Source of the DNA: SHZI01 sp032122615
GTDB taxonomy: Bacteria; Pseudomonadota; Gammaproteobacteria; Steroidobacterales; GCA-2729495
DNA: 8,430 nucleotides
NCBI GenBank assembly: GCA_032122615.1
Contig: JAQBGF010000002.1
Location: forward strand, 1-8,430
Reading direction: 5' to 3'
Both the position numbers and the translations under genes were made by a program. Of this stretch, positions 1-7,220 are shown in pieces (the stretch's first letter is position 1; each line of letters opens with the position of its first letter). The notes below the pieces were generated by a model. That model was not told where the DNA came from, made no database searches, and worked only from the letters and a program-made list of their open reading frames with translations.

Positions 1-2066
1 CTCGAGAATCCCGCATCGACCTCGCCGAGCGCAATGCCGAGGTGGCGGAGCACCCAGCGATCAGCCGGCGCGAGATCGGCCGGGGCGGGCGCCTCGGGGT
101 CGTGATCCTCCAGATTCATCAGCGCGAAGCGCGCCGCGTTCCAGATCTTGTTGCAGAAATGCCGGTAGCCCTCGATCCGGTTGAGATCGAAGCGGATATC
201 CCGGCCCGTGCTGGCCAGCGCGGCAAAGGTGAATCGCAACGCGTCGGTGCCGTAGTCCGGGATGCCGTTCGGAAACTGCTTCCGGGTGGCCTTTTCGATC
301 TGCGGTTTTAGCCTGGGCTGCATGAGGCCGGCAGTGCGCTTGGCCAGCAGGCTCGGCAGGTCGATGCCGTCGATCAGGTCCAGCGGGTCGAGGATGTTGC
401 CCTTGGACTTGGACATCTTGTCGCCGTTCTCATCGCGAATGAGGCCGGTGATGTACACCTCGCGGAACGGCACGTCGCCGGTGAACTTCAGTCCGAGCAT
501 GATCATGCGCGCGACCCAGAAGAAGATGATGTCGAAGCCGGTAACCAGCACGTTGCCGGGATAGAAGGTCTTCAGCGCCTCAGTCTGGTCGGGCCAGCCC
601 AGCGTCGAGAATGGCCAGAGCGCTGACGAGAACCAGGTGTCGAGCACGTCCTCGTCCCGGGTCAGCGCCAGCTCAGGGGCGAGGCCGTGCTTCTTGCGCA
701 CATCCTCCTCGCTGTAGCCCACATAGACGCCGCCGTCCGCGTCATACCAGGCGGGAATGCGATGGCCCCACCACAGCTGGCGGCTGATGCACCAGTCCTG
801 GATGTTGTTCATCCACTGGTAGTAGGTCTTTGCCCAGTTATCGGGGACAAAACGGATCCGCCCGTCCTCGACCGCCGCGATGGCGGGGGCCGCGAGCGGC
901 GCGATCTGCACGTACCACTGGTCCGTGAGCCAGGGTTCCAGAATGGCACCGCTGCGGTCGCCGCGGGGAACCTGCAGGGCGTGTGCATCGATGCGCTCCA
1001 TCAGCCCTTGTTCTTCCAGCAGGGCCACGACACGCTGACGGGCCTGCCCACGGTCGAGGCCGCGTAACTGCGCCGGAATTTCCGCCAGTGCCTGCGCCGG
1101 GTCGTAGCCCGAGCCGGCGGCGTCCGGCTTGCTGATGATTCGCGCGTCCCGGTCAAAGATGTTGATCAGAGGAAGGTCGTGGCGCTTGCCGACTTCGTAG
1201 TCGTTGAAGTCGTGGCCTGGCGTGATCTTTACGCAGCCCGAGCCGAACTCCCGATCCACGTAGTCGTCGGCAACGACGGGAATGAGACGGTTGGTCAGCG
1301 GCAGCCGGATCTTCTTGCCGACCAGATGCCGGTAGCGCTCGTCGGCCGGGTTCACCGCGACGGCCGTGTCGCCGAGCATGGTTTCAGGGCGCGTCGTGGC
1401 CACGACGAGCTGGCCGCTGCCATCTTCCAGCGGGTAACGGATATGCCACAGTGAACCCTGTTCCGGCTCCGACTGGACTTCCAGGTCGGACAGTGCCGTG
1501 TGCAGCACCGGGTCCCAGTTCACCAGCCGCTTGCCGCGGTAGATCAGGCCTTCGGCGTGCAGGCGGACAAAAACCTCGGTCACGGCCCGCGACAGGCCGT
1601 CGTCCATTGTGAAGCGGTCGCGCGACCAGTCCACTGAATTGCCGAGTCGTCGCATCTGCCGCGTGATGGTGCCACCGGACTCGTGCTTCCACTGCCAGAC
1701 GCGGTCAACGAAGGCCTCGCGCCCGAGATCCCGGCGGTGCTTGCCTTCGGCATTGAGCTGCCGCTCCACGACCATCTGCGTGGCGATGCCGGCGTGATCG
1801 GTGCCTGGCTGCCACAGGGTGTTGTTGCCGCGCATCCGGTGGTAGCGGGTCAGCGCGTCCTGCAGCGTGTGCTGGAAGGCGTGGCCCATGTGCAAGGTGC
1901 CCGTGACGTTGGGCGGCGGGATCATGATGCAGTAGGGCGCGCCGCGTCCGGCCGGCGCGAAGTAGCCGGCGGACTCCCAGTGCGCGTACCAGCGCTGTTC
2001 GATACCGGCGGGCTGGTAGGCCTTCTCTAAAGGGGTGGTGGGGTTTCCGGGAGCTTCGTCGGTCAC
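1..2066 (-). CDS. valS: Valyl-tRNA synthetase, N-terminal ~688 codons (C-terminus outside window)
   Basis: Class I aminoacyl-tRNA synthetase that charges tRNA-Val with valine in the cytoplasm and edits mischarged threonine. I translated several blocks of the minus strand and they share one frame. Seen: PPPNVTG at residues 50-56 followed by HMGH at 59-62 (the HIGH signature); RPETMLG near residue 230 and GHDFNDYEVG near 285, in the CP1 editing domain; LWWGHRIP near 431; KMSKSKGN from residue 550 (about 399-419); and ADRW-type anticodon-domain sequence near the left edge. The E. coli enzyme is about 950 residues, so roughly 250 C-terminal residues are missing, including the C-terminal coiled coil. 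The start is GTG at 2066-2064, directly after the stop of the upstream gene, with AAGGA a few bases upstream, so translational coupling is likely. It is last in the visible pepA-holC-orf-valS cluster. No frameshift was seen at the points checked. Confidence 0.97.
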   Translation of the reverse strand, partial: MTDEAPGNPTTPLEKAYQPAGIEQRWYAHWESAGYFAPAGRGAPYCIMIPPPNVTGTLHMGHAFQHTLQDALTRYHRMRGNNTLWQPGTDHAGIATQMVVERQLNAEGKHRRDLGREAFVDRVWQWKHESGGTITRQMRRLGNSVDWSRDRFTMDDGLSRAVTEVFVRLHAEGLIYRGKRLVNWDPVLHTALSDLEVQSEPEQGSLWHIRYPLEDGSGQLVVATTRPETMLGDTAVAVNPADERYRHLVGKKIRLPLTNRLIPVVADDYVDREFGSGCVKITPGHDFNDYEVGKRHDLPLINIFDRDARIISKPDAAGSGYDPAQALAEIPAQLRGLDRGQARQRVVALLEEQGLMERIDAHALQVPRGDRSGAILEPWLTDQWYVQIAPLAAPAIAAVEDGRIRFVPDNWAKTYYQWMNNIQDWCISRQLWWGHRIPAWYDADGGVYVGYSEEDVRKKHGLAPELALTRDEDVLDTWFSSALWPFSTLGWPDQTEALKTFYPGNVLVTGFDIIFFWVARMIMLGLKFTGDVPFREVYITGLIRDENGDKMSKSKGNILDPLDLIDGIDLPSLLAKRTAGLMQPRLKPQIEKATRKQFPNGIPDYGTDALRFTFAALASTGRDIRFDLNRIEGYRHFCNKIWNAARFALMNLEDHDPEAPAPADLAPADRWVLRHLGIALGEVDAGFS

Positions 2067-2354
2067 TCAGGCGTCCTTGATGTCTTCTTCGAAGTGCTCG
2101 CGCAGTACCTGGTCGATCAGTTCGGGGAGTTCATTGCGCAGGCGGCCCACGACTTCATCGAAGAGTGTCGCTTCCATTTCCTTGTACGCCAGGTGCAGCA
2201 ATTTCTCGACCAGCATGAAGCTGCTCGTCGCGATACGGACCTGCAGTTCGGCCAGCTCGGACTCGGTAAGGGCAGGGCGAGTCATCTCGTCGGCGGCGCT
2301 GCGGCGTGGACGAGCGACGGCGTCGGTGAGTACGGGAATGCGTGATCTGTCCAT
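2067..2354 (-). CDS. Small helical protein of unknown function between holC and valS
   Basis: A 95-residue protein. I cannot assign a function. The N-terminus carries IPVLTD at residues 6-11, followed by a basic and flexible stretch to about residue 28. The rest (about 30-90) looks like two or three amphipathic helices rich in Leu, Glu and Arg, ending in an acidic tail. There is no signal peptide or membrane segment. The IPVLT start and the helical C-terminus resemble DUF2486-type proteins, as far as I remember that family; this is tentative. The gene is likely real: its ATG lies two bases after the holC stop, with GAGGT about nine bases upstream of the ATG, and its TGA abuts the valS GTG. 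That places it inside a translationally coupled operon. It could be a chi-associated or synthetase-associated accessory protein, but only position suggests this. Confidence 0.75.
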   Translation of the reverse strand: MDRSRIPVLTDAVARPRRSAADEMTRPALTESELAELQVRIATSSFMLVEKLLHLAYKEMEATLFDEVVGRLRNELPELIDQVLREHFEEDIKDA

Positions 2355-2356
2355 TT

Positions 2357-2818
2357 TCAGCTTACCTCGTGGGTCTCCGGTTCCAGTCCCTGTTCGCGAT
2401 AAAAGCGGTGCCGTGCGCGGCCCGCCTCGCGACTCGCGGGACTGCCATCGATGATCTCCGCGATGCGTGGGTAGCGCGCATAAAACGCGGGCACTTCAGC
2501 GGCAAGATTAATTAGCAGGTCGGCGTCGGGCGGCTCGGCGCTATTGTCAGACACTGTCGAGCCTATCGTGATCGGCGCCGCCGGCTGGCAGTCAGGAGAC
2601 AGTAGTTCGTGGGGTACAAAGCTGCCTTGGCGGAAGGTCCATAGCAGTGTATCCAGAACCTTCGCCAAATCGGCGTCGCCGGTGTGCGTGTGGATGCGGT
2701 TCTGCAATTTGTACGCCTTCTCGAGGAGTCGGCAGGCATAGCCGAGACGCGTGTTCGGTGCCGTGCCGCCGAGGACGTAGAAGGACACTCGCGCTGCACT
2801 CATCTCCGCTTGACTCAT
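2357..2818 (-). CDS. holC: DNA polymerase III chi subunit
   Basis: Chi belongs to the polymerase III clamp-loader assembly. With psi it links the holoenzyme to single-strand-binding protein (known for the family). The predicted protein has 153 residues, close to the 147 of E. coli chi. Seen: an N-terminal beta strand (RVSFYVL); LLWTFRQGSFVPHEL at about 58-72, matching the conserved W...SFVPH segment of chi; PITI at 82-85; LLINLAAEVP at 101-110; and a C-terminal R-FY---G-E pattern. The first ATG (2818) has AAGGA just upstream, although the spacing is short. A second in-frame ATG at residue 6 (2803) would give a start more like E. coli chi, but its GGAG touches the codon. Eleven bases separate the gene from the pepA stop, as expected for the conserved pepA-holC-valS order. 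Confidence 0.93.
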   Translation of the reverse strand: MSQAEMSAARVSFYVLGGTAPNTRLGYACRLLEKAYKLQNRIHTHTGDADLAKVLDTLLWTFRQGSFVPHELLSPDCQPAAPITIGSTVSDNSAEPPDADLLINLAAEVPAFYARYPRIAEIIDGSPASREAGRARHRFYREQGLEPETHEVS

Positions 2819-2829
2819 TGTCCTTAACG

Positions 2830-4314
2830 TTACTTCCGTTGGAGCAGGAACTCCATCAGCAACGGGACCGGCCGACCGGTGCCCCCCTTGCTTTTGCCCT
2901 GGGTCCAGGCTGTTCCGGCGATGTCGAGGTGCGCCCAGTCGGTCTTGCCAACGAAGCGGGACAGAAACACCGCGGCGGTGATGGTTCCGGCGTCGCGTCC
3001 GCCAATGTTCGCCACGTCGGCGAATGGGCTTTTCAGGAGTTCGGCGTAGTCGTCGTCCAGCGGCAGGCGCCAGGCCCGGTCATCGGCCGCCTGGCCGGCC
3101 GCCAGCAGTTTGTTGGCCAGCTTGTCGGAATTGCCAAGCAGCCCGGAACGTACTCTTCCCAGCGCGACCAGGCAGGCGCCCGTGAGCGTGGCGATGTCGA
3201 TCATGACCGCTGGATTGAAGCGGGCGGCGTACGTGATGGCGTCGCATAGAATCAGGCGGCCTTCGGCGTCGGTGTTCAGGATCTCGACGGTCTGCCCGGA
3301 CATCGTTCGCACGATGTCGCCGGGCCGGGTGGCCGCGCCACTCGGCATGTTTTCGCAGGTCGGCACGATGCCAACCACATTGATGGGCAGCTTGAGCTCC
3401 GACACGGCCTGCATCACGCCAAGGACGGCGGCTGCGCCACACATGTCGTACTTCATCTCGTCCATCGCGCCAGACGGCTTGATGGAAATGCCGCCGGAAT
3501 CGAAAGTAATACCCTTGCCGATGAGGACGACCGGCCTCTCGCTGACCCGTGCGCCCCGGTAGTTGAGCACGATGAAACGCGGTGGTTCCACGGCACCCTG
3601 CGTGACGGCGAGGAATGCGCCCATGCCCAGCTTGCGGATTGCGGCTGGCGTGAGTGTAGTGAGGGTCAGTTTCTTGCCCTGTTTCGCGATGCTGCCCGCT
3701 CGCTCAACCAGGTAGCTTGGGGTACAGACATTGGGCGGTAGATTGCCCAGGTCTTTGGTCAGCGCCACAGCCCGGCCGATGGCCTCACCGTGCGAGATGC
3801 CGCGCCGGGTTGCGCGCTGGTCCCGCGCGTTACTGGCAAGGCTGAGGGTCTGCAGGGTGGGCGACTTGTCCCCGGGCTCCGATTTCATGGCCGTAAACCG
3901 GTAGCTAACCTCGAGCCAGATTTCCACGGCCAGTCGCGCCCGCCGATAGGCATCGGCGTCGCGGACGGCTTCGGCGGTCAGGTGGAATACGGCCTCGGTG
4001 TATTTGCTGCGGGCCACGGCGGCGAGCGCGCCGCGCGTGGCCTTGCGCCAGGTTTTGCGATCAAGCTTCGCCTTGGCGCCCAGGCTAACCAGGAGTATCC
4101 GCTGGCAGTGCAGGTCGCCGGTGCCTGTCAGCAGCAGCAATTCGCCTGCGTCGCCCTTGATGTCGCCATTCTTGATCGCCCGCGTAATCAGGCCACCGCT
4201 GGCCGCGTCGAGGCTGCGAGCCGTGGTGGTCAATTCACCGCCGGAATAGATTGGAACGATCGCACAAGCGGTCCGCTGTTGGCTCGCGGCACTGGTTTTC
4301 ACCTGGAACTTCAT
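2830..4314 (-). CDS. pepA: Leucyl aminopeptidase (peptidase family M17)
   Basis: Cytosolic metallo-aminopeptidase, a hexamer in the family, which removes N-terminal residues from peptides using two metal ions. The 494-residue protein compares well with 503 in E. coli. The N-terminal domain (about 1-165) is divergent, as usual for M17. The catalytic domain keeps all expected residues: K267 in IGKGITFDSGG, D272, K279, D290 in MKYDMCGAAA, and the M17 signature NTDAEGRL at 347-354 with D349, E351 and R353. The numbers run a constant three below E. coli. The start ATG has GAGGT six bases upstream. It is the first gene of the minus-strand cluster and is divergent from lptF. In E. coli, PepA also binds DNA in Xer recombination and carAB control. 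Whether this protein does so cannot be judged from sequence. Confidence 0.97.
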   Translation of the reverse strand: MKFQVKTSAASQQRTACAIVPIYSGGELTTTARSLDAASGGLITRAIKNGDIKGDAGELLLLTGTGDLHCQRILLVSLGAKAKLDRKTWRKATRGALAAVARSKYTEAVFHLTAEAVRDADAYRRARLAVEIWLEVSYRFTAMKSEPGDKSPTLQTLSLASNARDQRATRRGISHGEAIGRAVALTKDLGNLPPNVCTPSYLVERAGSIAKQGKKLTLTTLTPAAIRKLGMGAFLAVTQGAVEPPRFIVLNYRGARVSERPVVLIGKGITFDSGGISIKPSGAMDEMKYDMCGAAAVLGVMQAVSELKLPINVVGIVPTCENMPSGAATRPGDIVRTMSGQTVEILNTDAEGRLILCDAITYAARFNPAVMIDIATLTGACLVALGRVRSGLLGNSDKLANKLLAAGQAADDRAWRLPLDDDYAELLKSPFADVANIGGRDAGTITAAVFLSRFVGKTDWAHLDIAGTAWTQGKSKGGTGRPVPLLMEFLLQRK

Positions 4315-4458
4315 GCTGACCTCAACTGTGGGGTGCTTGACTCCATGCGACCTCTAAACCAAGGTTGGCCTGCGTCCGCCACGTCGCATGAATACCGTTG
4401 TGGAACGCCTGTTAGTGTACTCGATTCACCCGGAGGCTGGCCAAAGCCGTAACCGCCC
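4315..4458. promoter_or_regulatory. Divergent pepA / lptF promoter region
   Basis: This 144-base gap separates two genes that start in opposite directions, so it should hold a promoter for each. I see no strong sigma-70 match. For pepA (minus), TACACT at 4419-4414 is a possible -10, with TTGGCC 19 bases upstream as a poor -35. For lptF I find no convincing pair. The same segment, GTTAGTGTAC at 4411-4420, contains the candidate -10. The assignment rests on gene orientation more than on motifs. Confidence 0.5.
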
Positions 4459-5547
4459 ATGACCGGTCTTCTCCACCGCTACGTTCTTCGTGAAATATTT
4501 CAGACCTGGCTGGTCGTGACGCTGGTCCTGTTGCTGATTCTGGTGACCAACCAGTTCGCATCGGTCGTCGGTGATGCGGCGGCCAACAAATTGCCGCGTG
4601 CGGCCATCATGCAGGTGTTGGCCCTCACGACCGTGCAGTACCTCACCATCCTGATTCCGGTCGGCTACTTTCTGGCCATCATGCTGGCTCTGGCCAGGCT
4701 GTACCACGACAGCGAAATGGCGGCCATGATGGCCTGTGGCATCGGGCCGGTGCAGCTGTACAGGGCCGTCCTGACACTGGGTGCCGGGCTCGCGGTGCTG
4801 GTTGGTGTGCTTGCGCTTGTGGTTTCTCCGGGGGCACTGCGCCAGGTCGAGGTTTTCGCCGTGCAGGCGAAGCGGGAGGCGAGTATCGGGCTGCTTGAGG
4901 CCGGTCGCTTCGTCAGTTTTGCGGATGGCGCGGCTGCGTTGTACGCCGAGTCTGTCACGCCGGACAGGCACCTTCACGGCGTCTTTGTCCAGCGCCGCAC
5001 CGGCGACCGGGTTGAAGTGATCGTTGCCGACGAGGCCTGGCAGGAAGATGCTGGCAACGGGGTCCGCGTGCTGACCTTTGCGCGTGGCCACCGCTATGAA
5101 GGGGAGCCTGGCGACACCCGATTCCGCCAGGTTGAATTCGCCGAACACGGCATTCCCTTTGAACTGCCCGCAGCCGGTCCCGTGAAGCTGAAGACGGCAG
5201 CCCGGCCCACGGCCGATCTGCTGGCCTCCGCCGATCGTGCCGATCGGGCCGAGTTCCACTGGCGCCTCGGCGTTCCGCTGACGTTACTCGTACTCACCTT
5301 TGTCGCCGTGCCACTGGCAAAGACCGAGCCGCGGGGCGGCCGCTTTGCAGGCCTTGCGTCGGCTGTGCTGGTGTACCTCATCTATGCCAATCTGCTCGCG
5401 GCCGGGCGCGGCTGGCTCGAACGGAGCCAGGTGCCGGAATTTGTCGGCCTGTGGTGGGTGCACGCCCTGTTCCTGGGTGCCGCCGGTGTGATGCTGTTTT
5501 TTCAGCTCGGGTGGTGGCGGCAGTGGCGACGCGCAGCGCGGGCATGA
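4459..5547 (+). CDS. lptF: LPS export ABC transporter permease LptF
   Basis: Inner-membrane subunit of the LptB2FG transporter, which extracts lipopolysaccharide from the outer leaflet of the inner membrane and passes it to LptC-LptA (known for the family). The protein has 362 residues, about the usual length. Hydrophobic segments lie near 14-34, 52-80 and 102-123, then a long hydrophilic periplasmic part (about 125-265, the jellyroll region), then segments near 270-287, 299-316 and 328-350. This gives the expected 3+3 membrane plan. SEMAAMMACGIGP at about 85-97, with E86, corresponds to the cytoplasmic coupling helix that contacts LptB. A TAA stop at 4450-4452 lies in frame three codons before the ATG, so the start cannot be further upstream. 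No good ribosome site is adjacent. Followed by lptG after ten bases. Confidence 0.95.
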   Translation: MTGLLHRYVLREIFQTWLVVTLVLLLILVTNQFASVVGDAAANKLPRAAIMQVLALTTVQYLTILIPVGYFLAIMLALARLYHDSEMAAMMACGIGPVQLYRAVLTLGAGLAVLVGVLALVVSPGALRQVEVFAVQAKREASIGLLEAGRFVSFADGAAALYAESVTPDRHLHGVFVQRRTGDRVEVIVADEAWQEDAGNGVRVLTFARGHRYEGEPGDTRFRQVEFAEHGIPFELPAAGPVKLKTAARPTADLLASADRADRAEFHWRLGVPLTLLVLTFVAVPLAKTEPRGGRFAGLASAVLVYLIYANLLAAGRGWLERSQVPEFVGLWWVHALFLGAAGVMLFFQLGWWRQWRRAARA

Positions 5548-5557
5548 GAAGCTTGCC

Positions 5558-6625
5558 ATGAGAATTTTGCGCGGATACCTGTTTCGCACCATCCTCGGGA
5601 CTACCGGGCTCGTGCTTGCGGTGCTGCTCAGTCTCGGCGCGTTCATTGAATTCGTAGGCCAGCTGGATGACATCGGCGTTGGTGATTACGGGCTGCTGAA
5701 CGCGATCGGCTGGGTGCTTCTGCAGATGCCCAACATCGTGGCGCAGTTGCTGCCCATCGCGGCGTTGCTCGGCGCACTCCTTGGGCTCGGTTCTCTGGCC
5801 AGTCGCAGCGAGCTGATCGTCTTGCGAGCGGCGGGTGTGTCACCGCGAGGCCTGGCCCGCGCGGTACTGGTCACCGGTTTCGTGCTGGCCATGGTCAGTT
5901 TCGTGTTCAGTCTCTACCTTGCCCCGCCGCTAGAACGCTACTCGCGCCAACAGCGGGAGCTCGCAAAGTTTGGTCAGGCGGGGATCAGCGCTGGCGGCAA
6001 TGCGTGGATACGCGACCGCAAGACCATCCTCAACGTCGTTCCGCCCAGCGAGGAACATCCGGCGGGAAATGTCTATGTCTTTCGCTTCGGCGACGATGGC
6101 AGGCTCGACGCCATGGGCCGTGCCGAGTCGGTGCATGCCGAGCCGGACAAACGCTGGTTCCTGCACAATTATGCCGAGAGCCGATTTACGCCGACCGCAA
6201 TCAAGACGAGCCTGCTGCCAAAGTCGCTGGCGCTTGAGGGCATCAATCCGGATCTTCTCGGGCTCACTGTGGTCCGCGAGGAAACCATGACCGGGGCCGT
6301 ACTCTGGCGCTATGTTCAGTACCTTAAGCACAGCGGGTTGAACGCCCGCAAGTACGAAGTGGCGTTCTGGAGCCGCATCGCGTCGATGTTGGCTGTGCCA
6401 CTGATGTGCGTGCTCGCCGTGCCCTTCGTGCTCGGGCCCCTGCGGTCAGGCGGCGCCGGGTTGCGCTTGCTGGCCGGCCTTGGCATCGGCCTGACGTGGT
6501 TCCTCATGAGCCGGACTCTCTCGGACGGCGGTGCGGTCTGGAATCTCAACGCGGTCTTCGTGGCCTGGCTGCCAACCGTGTTGCTGGCTATCGCGACAAC
6601 GCTGGCGCTTAGCCGCACGCGTTGA
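5558..6625 (+). CDS. lptG: LPS export ABC transporter permease LptG
   Basis: Partner of LptF in the LptB2FG lipopolysaccharide transporter. The protein has 355 residues. Membrane segments are predicted near 12-32, 55-80 and 100-122, then the periplasmic domain (about 125-265), then 270-293, 300-318 and 330-350. SRSELIVLRAAGVSP at about 82-96, with E85, is the coupling helix expected to sit in the groove of LptB. The stretch YVQYLKHSGLNARKYEVAFW (about 252-271), just before the fourth membrane segment, is typical of LptG. The ATG is ten bases after the lptF stop with a modest GAGAAG upstream, so the pair is almost certainly one transcript. lptB, lptC and lptA are not in this window, which is normal because they usually sit elsewhere in the genome. 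Confidence 0.95.
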   Translation: MRILRGYLFRTILGTTGLVLAVLLSLGAFIEFVGQLDDIGVGDYGLLNAIGWVLLQMPNIVAQLLPIAALLGALLGLGSLASRSELIVLRAAGVSPRGLARAVLVTGFVLAMVSFVFSLYLAPPLERYSRQQRELAKFGQAGISAGGNAWIRDRKTILNVVPPSEEHPAGNVYVFRFGDDGRLDAMGRAESVHAEPDKRWFLHNYAESRFTPTAIKTSLLPKSLALEGINPDLLGLTVVREETMTGAVLWRYVQYLKHSGLNARKYEVAFWSRIASMLAVPLMCVLAVPFVLGPLRSGGAGLRLLAGLGIGLTWFLMSRTLSDGGAVWNLNAVFVAWLPTVLLAIATTLALSRTR

Positions 6626-6632
6626 CCGTGCG
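6614..6632. other. Short hairpin at the lptG / RDD convergent junction
   Basis: CGCACG at 6614-6619 pairs perfectly with CGTGCG at 6627-6632 across a seven-base loop that includes the lptG stop codon. The two convergent genes end only 15 bases apart, so some transcription end signal is expected here. Neither strand has a run of T after the stem, so it is at best a weak or factor-assisted terminator. Confidence 0.3.
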
Positions 6633-6640
6633 TTGCTCCG

Positions 6641-7090
6641 CTACTTCGGCACGACGACGACACGTGTGCCGGCGAGACGGTCGTGCCAGGTGAGCTTATC
6701 CCGGTCGATCCAGAGCCATAAGAGACCGAGGCCGCCCGTGACGACTGACAACAGGCCGGCGATGAACCGGAGTATCCCGGTTCGCACATCGAGTGGCTGG
6801 CCCGCACCGGTTTCCACCCGTAGTCGCCAGGCGCGCATGCCGAGCGTCTGGCCGCCACGCACCCACGACGTGATGAAAAACCCTGCGGCCGTGACCAGTA
6901 GCAGAAGCTGGTAGGCAGGCTCGCCCCCAGGCACCGGTTCGCCGTGGCGAAGCGCAACAATGATCAGCGTGACGAGCATCCAGATTGCGCCCAGGAGGAG
7001 GGCGTCGTAGCAGCCGGCGGCGAGGCGGCGAAACACGCCGGCTGTGGGTGCGGCCGTCGGGCCGGGAAGCTGATTACTATGAGGCGACAT
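6641..7090 (-). CDS. RDD-family integral membrane protein
   Basis: A 149-residue membrane protein with the RDD pattern. R21/R22 and D29 lie at the start of the first membrane segment (about 27-47), and further segments lie near 58-77 and 105-128. Seen: GGQTLGMRAWRLRV at 79-92, the usual conserved cytoplasmic segment, and a C-terminal WHDRLAGTRVVV (about 135-146) that closes the domain. Members are mostly uncharacterised; some are linked to ion transport, and no substrate can be given here. It is convergent with lptG. A neighbouring RDD gene is, to my knowledge, common beside lptFG in gammaproteobacteria. The start is the first ATG. No clear ribosome site is seen upstream, and the tRNA 3' end begins 20 bases from the ATG, so the gene's original upstream region has probably been replaced. 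Confidence 0.88.
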   Translation of the reverse strand: MSPHSNQLPGPTAAPTAGVFRRLAAGCYDALLLGAIWMLVTLIIVALRHGEPVPGGEPAYQLLLLVTAAGFFITSWVRGGQTLGMRAWRLRVETGAGQPLDVRTGILRFIAGLLSVVTGGLGLLWLWIDRDKLTWHDRLAGTRVVVVPK

Positions 7091-7110
7091 GCCGGACTGC
7101 GTCGAAAGCG

Positions 7111-7138
7111 TGGCGCTCCCTACGAGAATTGAACTCGT
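7111..7138 (-). other. tRNA 3'-end fragment, probable attachment site of an integrated element
   Basis: Read on the minus strand, the segment has exact tRNA 3' geometry. ACGAG (7138-7134) and CTCGT (7126-7122) form a five-pair T-stem around TTCAATT, which fits the T-loop consensus. Then come seven acceptor bases AGGGAGC, a discriminator G and CCA at 7113-7111. Looking toward 7220 I found no matching 5' acceptor strand, D-arm or anticodon arm, so this is a fragment and not a full gene. The acceptor strand and discriminator G resemble tRNA-Arg(UCU) (the E. coli argU end is AGGGCGCGCCA), but the identity is tentative. The integrase gene starts about 220 bases away. Tyrosine recombinases commonly use tRNA 3' ends as attB, which supports reading this as the chromosomal-side att copy. 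Confidence 0.68.
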
Positions 7139-7149
7139 GTTTCAGCCTT

Positions 7150-7194
7150 GAGAGTGCGAAATATTCCGTTTTCATTCAACGGTTTAACGCTCTC
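7150..7194. repeat. Nested inverted repeat next to the tRNA fragment
   Basis: GAGAG at 7150-7154 is complementary to CTCTC at 7190-7194. Inside it, CCGTT at 7166-7170 is complementary to AACGG at 7178-7182 across a seven-base loop. The stems are short and the outer one is weak, so this may be chance. It lies between the putative att core and the phased repeats, where recombinase or accessory-factor sites would be expected. Confidence 0.3.
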
Positions 7195-7220
7195 GTAACT
7201 GGCTGATTCATAAGGGCTAA

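Noticed and set aside
1384..1692. Minus-strand 102-codon frame inside valS
   Set aside because: It is in a different frame from valS, whose frame was confirmed at residues 60, 230, 285, 432 and 550.
3790..4452. Plus-strand open frame (220 codons) opposite pepA
   Set aside because: pepA has a complete catalytic signature on the other strand; the antisense product shows no family features.
4426..5259. Long minus-strand open frame (277 codons) opposite lptF
   Set aside because: It lies fully antisense to a clear lptF, its product has a composition dominated by Gln, His, Arg and Gly with no recognisable domain, and GC-rich DNA commonly leaves such frames open.
6316..6960. Minus-strand open frame (214 codons) spanning the lptG end and the RDD gene
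   Set aside because: It overlaps two well-supported genes in another frame, and its product is Ser/Arg/Pro-rich without motifs.
7111..7210. Complete tRNA gene on the minus strand
   Set aside because: Only the T-arm and acceptor 3' strand are present. No pairing GCTCCCT 5' strand, D-arm or anticodon loop with T33 could be placed in the next 80 bases.
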